Part shown: piece after piece, positions 4,237-5,762 of the stretch
Numbering within the stretch: the first letter of the stretch is position 1
How the letters are laid out: every line of letters begins with the position of its first letter
Assembly (NCBI GenBank): GCA_022722495.1
Contig: JAIJLI010000151.1
Span: 1 to 5,762 of the forward strand
Length of the DNA: 5,762 bases
Source: Dialister sp.
GTDB lineage: Bacteria; Bacillota; Negativicutes; Veillonellales; Dialisteraceae
Reading direction: 5' to 3'
Made by a program: the position numbers and the translations under genes
Notes under the pieces: generated by a model
What the model saw: the letters and a program-made list of their open reading frames with translations, nothing else
Databases searched by the model: none
Told to the model about the DNA's origin: nothing

Positions 4237-5613
4237 TTAGTTTTCTTTTCTTGTCAGCAGAGCCACGGTCTCGACGTGCATGGTCTGCGGAAACATGTCG
4301 ACGGGCGTGACTTCCTTCACGGTATAGCCAAGTCCGGCGAGGATCTTCGCATCGCGGGCGAAGGTGGCTGCGTTGCAGGAGACGTAGACGATGCGTGAGG
4401 GCTGCATGCCGGTCGCAGCGGATAGGACGGTCTCGCTGCAACCGGCGCGGACGGGGTCCATGACGATGACGTCGGGGCGAAGGCCTTCTTGGTAGAGCTT
4501 TGGCATGAATTCTCCGGCATCAGCGGCGTAGAATTCGGCGTTTTCGATGTGGTTGAAGGCGGCGTTTTTCTTCGCGTCTTCGATGGCTTCTTTCACGATC
4601 TCGATGCCGATGACGCGGCCGGCTTTTTGGGCGAGGCAGAGGGAGATGGTGCCTGTCCCGCAGTAGGCGTCGATCACGGTCTCTCCGCCGTGGAGGTCGG
4701 CATAGGCGAGGGCTTTTTCATAGAGGAGCTCGGCCTGCGGTTTGTGTACCTGAAAGAAGGAGAAGGGGGAGACTTCGAAGGCGAGGCCGCAAAGGGAAGA
4801 GGTCAGGGCCTTTTTGCCCCAAAGGTGATGGATCTCTTTTCCGAGGATGGCATTGCCTTTATGGCTTTGGACATTGTGATAGATGGAGACGACTTCGGGG
4901 AGGAGTTTTCTCATTTCGGAGATCCAGAGGTCGGCGAGCGGGAGCTTTCCCGAAGCAGTCACGATGACGGCCATGACTTCGCCGTGATCGCCGACGCGTC
5001 CCATGATGTGGCGGACGCTGCCGCGGCCTGTTTTTTCGTTGTAGCCGGTGAGCTGATGGCGTGTCATGAAGCCTTGTGCAAAGCGCAGCAGACGGTTGTT
5101 TTCTTCTTCCTGAATGGCGCAGCTCGCGATCGGGATGACCTGATGGCTGCCCTGCCGGTAGTAGCCCAGGACGGGGCCGCTCGTCACCTGACTGACGGGG
5201 ACGGCCATTTTGTTACGGTAGTTCCATGGGCGGGAGGCGCCGGCGATGGGGCGGACAAGGCTCTCTTCGCAGCCGCCGATGCGCACCATCACGTCTTTCA
5301 CGCGCCGCTCTTTCACGGCAAGCTGGCCTTCATAGGTGAGGTGGGAGATCTGACAACCGCCGCAGGTGTGGCAGACCGGACAGGCGGGCGTGGTGCGATG
5401 CGTGGAGGCTGTCTCGATGGAGATGAGCCGCCCTGTGGCGTAGGATTTCTTCGCGGTCACGATCATGGCCTGTATGGTCTCGCCGGGGAGAGCACCGGGG
5501 ACGAAGACGGTGAAGTCATCGACAGCTCCGATGCCTTCGCCGTGGATGCCAAGGTCGCGGATGGTGAGGGTGTATGTTTCGTTTGGTTTGACGGGAATGT
5601 TTTTCTTAGACAT
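4237..5613 (-). CDS. rlmD: 23S rRNA (uracil-C5)-methyltransferase, RlmD/RlmCD type
   Basis: A 458-residue SAM-dependent enzyme that makes 5-methyluridine in 23S rRNA (U1939 for RlmD; the Gram-positive RlmCD also modifies U747). An N-terminal TRAM domain (about 5-66) contains IRDLGIHGEGIGAVDDFTVF (18-37) and VPGALPGE. The iron-sulfur cysteines are C78, C84, C87 and C165, spaced like C81, C87, C90 and C162 of E. coli RumA. C81 is an extra cysteine in the cluster. The methyltransferase domain shows FSFFQVHKPQ (284-293), SAM motif I DAYCGTGTISL (315-325), DPVRAGCSE (386-394), VSCNAATFARD (411-421) with nucleophile C413, and general base E448 in HVETV. The start at 5613 has GGAG six bases upstream. 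The gene ends at a strong terminator. RlmD versus RlmCD cannot be settled from one gene; the family is certain. Confidence 0.95.
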   Translation of the reverse strand: MSKKNIPVKPNETYTLTIRDLGIHGEGIGAVDDFTVFVPGALPGETIQAMIVTAKKSYATGRLISIETASTHRTTPACPVCHTCGGCQISHLTYEGQLAVKERRVKDVMVRIGGCEESLVRPIAGASRPWNYRNKMAVPVSQVTSGPVLGYYRQGSHQVIPIASCAIQEEENNRLLRFAQGFMTRHQLTGYNEKTGRGSVRHIMGRVGDHGEVMAVIVTASGKLPLADLWISEMRKLLPEVVSIYHNVQSHKGNAILGKEIHHLWGKKALTSSLCGLAFEVSPFSFFQVHKPQAELLYEKALAYADLHGGETVIDAYCGTGTISLCLAQKAGRVIGIEIVKEAIEDAKKNAAFNHIENAEFYAADAGEFMPKLYQEGLRPDVIVMDPVRAGCSETVLSAATGMQPSRIVYVSCNAATFARDAKILAGLGYTVKEVTPVDMFPQTMHVETVALLTRKEN

Positions 5614-5657
5614 AGAATGCTCCGAGGGGGGTGAGGGTTAGCCCGTGGGGCGGCTCG

Positions 5658-5672
5658 TCCACTGATTGTGGA
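5658..5672. other. Small hairpin in the leader region of the rlmD-type gene
   Basis: TCCAC-TGATT-GTGGA is a perfect 5-bp stem with a 5-base loop, 44 bases upstream of the start codon. The stretch 5614-5690 otherwise shows no good -10/-35 pair on the minus strand, so the promoter may lie beyond the window or the gene may be read from an upstream operon. Confidence 0.3.
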
Positions 5673-5690
5673 TGAAAGCTTTGCTCGCCA

Positions 5691-5718
5691 GTTAGGAGTG
5701 AGGAGTTAGGAGTGAGGA
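5691..5718. repeat. Tandem 14-bp repeat, AGGAGTGAGGAGT type
   Basis: Two exact copies of GTTAGGAGTGAGGA stand head to tail (5691-5704 and 5705-5718), each itself built on AGGAGT/GAGGAGT. Related pieces occur at 1186-1195 (TAGGAGTGAG, plus strand) and near the other window end on the minus strand (GAGGAATGAGG, about 21-31). It follows the pattern of a low-complexity intergenic repeat family that flanks genes but does not enter them. Confidence 0.75.
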
Positions 5719-5762
5719 GTGCTGGTGCGGCGCATAAAAATATGGAAGCACCGCAGAGTATA

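Noticed and set aside
4489..5634. Long plus-strand open frame opposite the rlmD-type gene (381 codons)
   Set aside because: It is very rich in Gly, Asp and Val, as antisense frames of GC-rich genes are, and the opposite strand encodes an intact methyltransferase.

Overview
The window looks like a chromosomal segment of a low-to-moderate GC Bacillota (Firmicutes) bacterium. The evidence is the strong AGGAG-type ribosome binding sites, a TrpRS of the 'TGDRPTG' type common in Firmicutes, an RlmD/RlmCD-type rRNA methyltransferase and U-tailed hairpin terminators. The GC-rich core genes together with the AGGAGTGAGGAGT-type intergenic repeats make me lean towards Negativicutes, but that is an impression and not proven by anything here. 

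Layout. (1) 52-1113, minus strand: trpS, complete, starting well inside a longer open frame. (2) 1114-1424: a gap with a probable trpS promoter, a small hairpin and no convincing gene. (3) 1425-2198, minus strand: a 257-residue protein made of two tandem SnoaL/NTF2-like domains. (4) 2199-2509: an AT-rich divergent promoter region carrying a repeated ATTGT/TTACC motif. (5) 2510-2842, plus strand: an HxlR-family winged-helix regulator, followed by a very strong terminator. (6) 2994-4028, minus strand: a full-length RhuM-family protein with a TTG start. (7) 4157-4215: a long-stem terminator. (8) 4237-5613, minus strand: a 23S rRNA (uracil-C5)-methyltransferase (rlmD type). (9) 5614-5762: intergenic DNA with a tandem 14-bp repeat.

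How the genes may work together. trpS and the rlmD-type gene are translation housekeeping genes and visibly GC-rich (single 60-base stretches counted by hand: 57% at 421-480, 65% at 4681-4740). The three genes between them are accessory in type and less GC-rich (52% at 1921-1980, 52% at 2521-2580, 42% at 3001-3060). The SnoaL-like gene and hxlR are divergent and share one control region, so they probably form a small regulator/target pair. HxlR relatives such as YodB and CatR sense reactive electrophiles through an N-terminal cysteine, and this one keeps a cysteine at that place (Cys13). The RhuM gene stands alone, convergent with hxlR and insulated by terminator-like hairpins. The simplest reading is that trpS and rlmD flank an accessory segment of roughly 1.2-4.2 kb built from at least two independent units.

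I see no tRNA, rRNA, CRISPR array, transposase or integrase. The most interesting leads are the repeated operator-like array shared by hxlR and the double-SnoaL gene, and the orphan RhuM gene of unknown function with its palindrome-embedded ribosome binding site.
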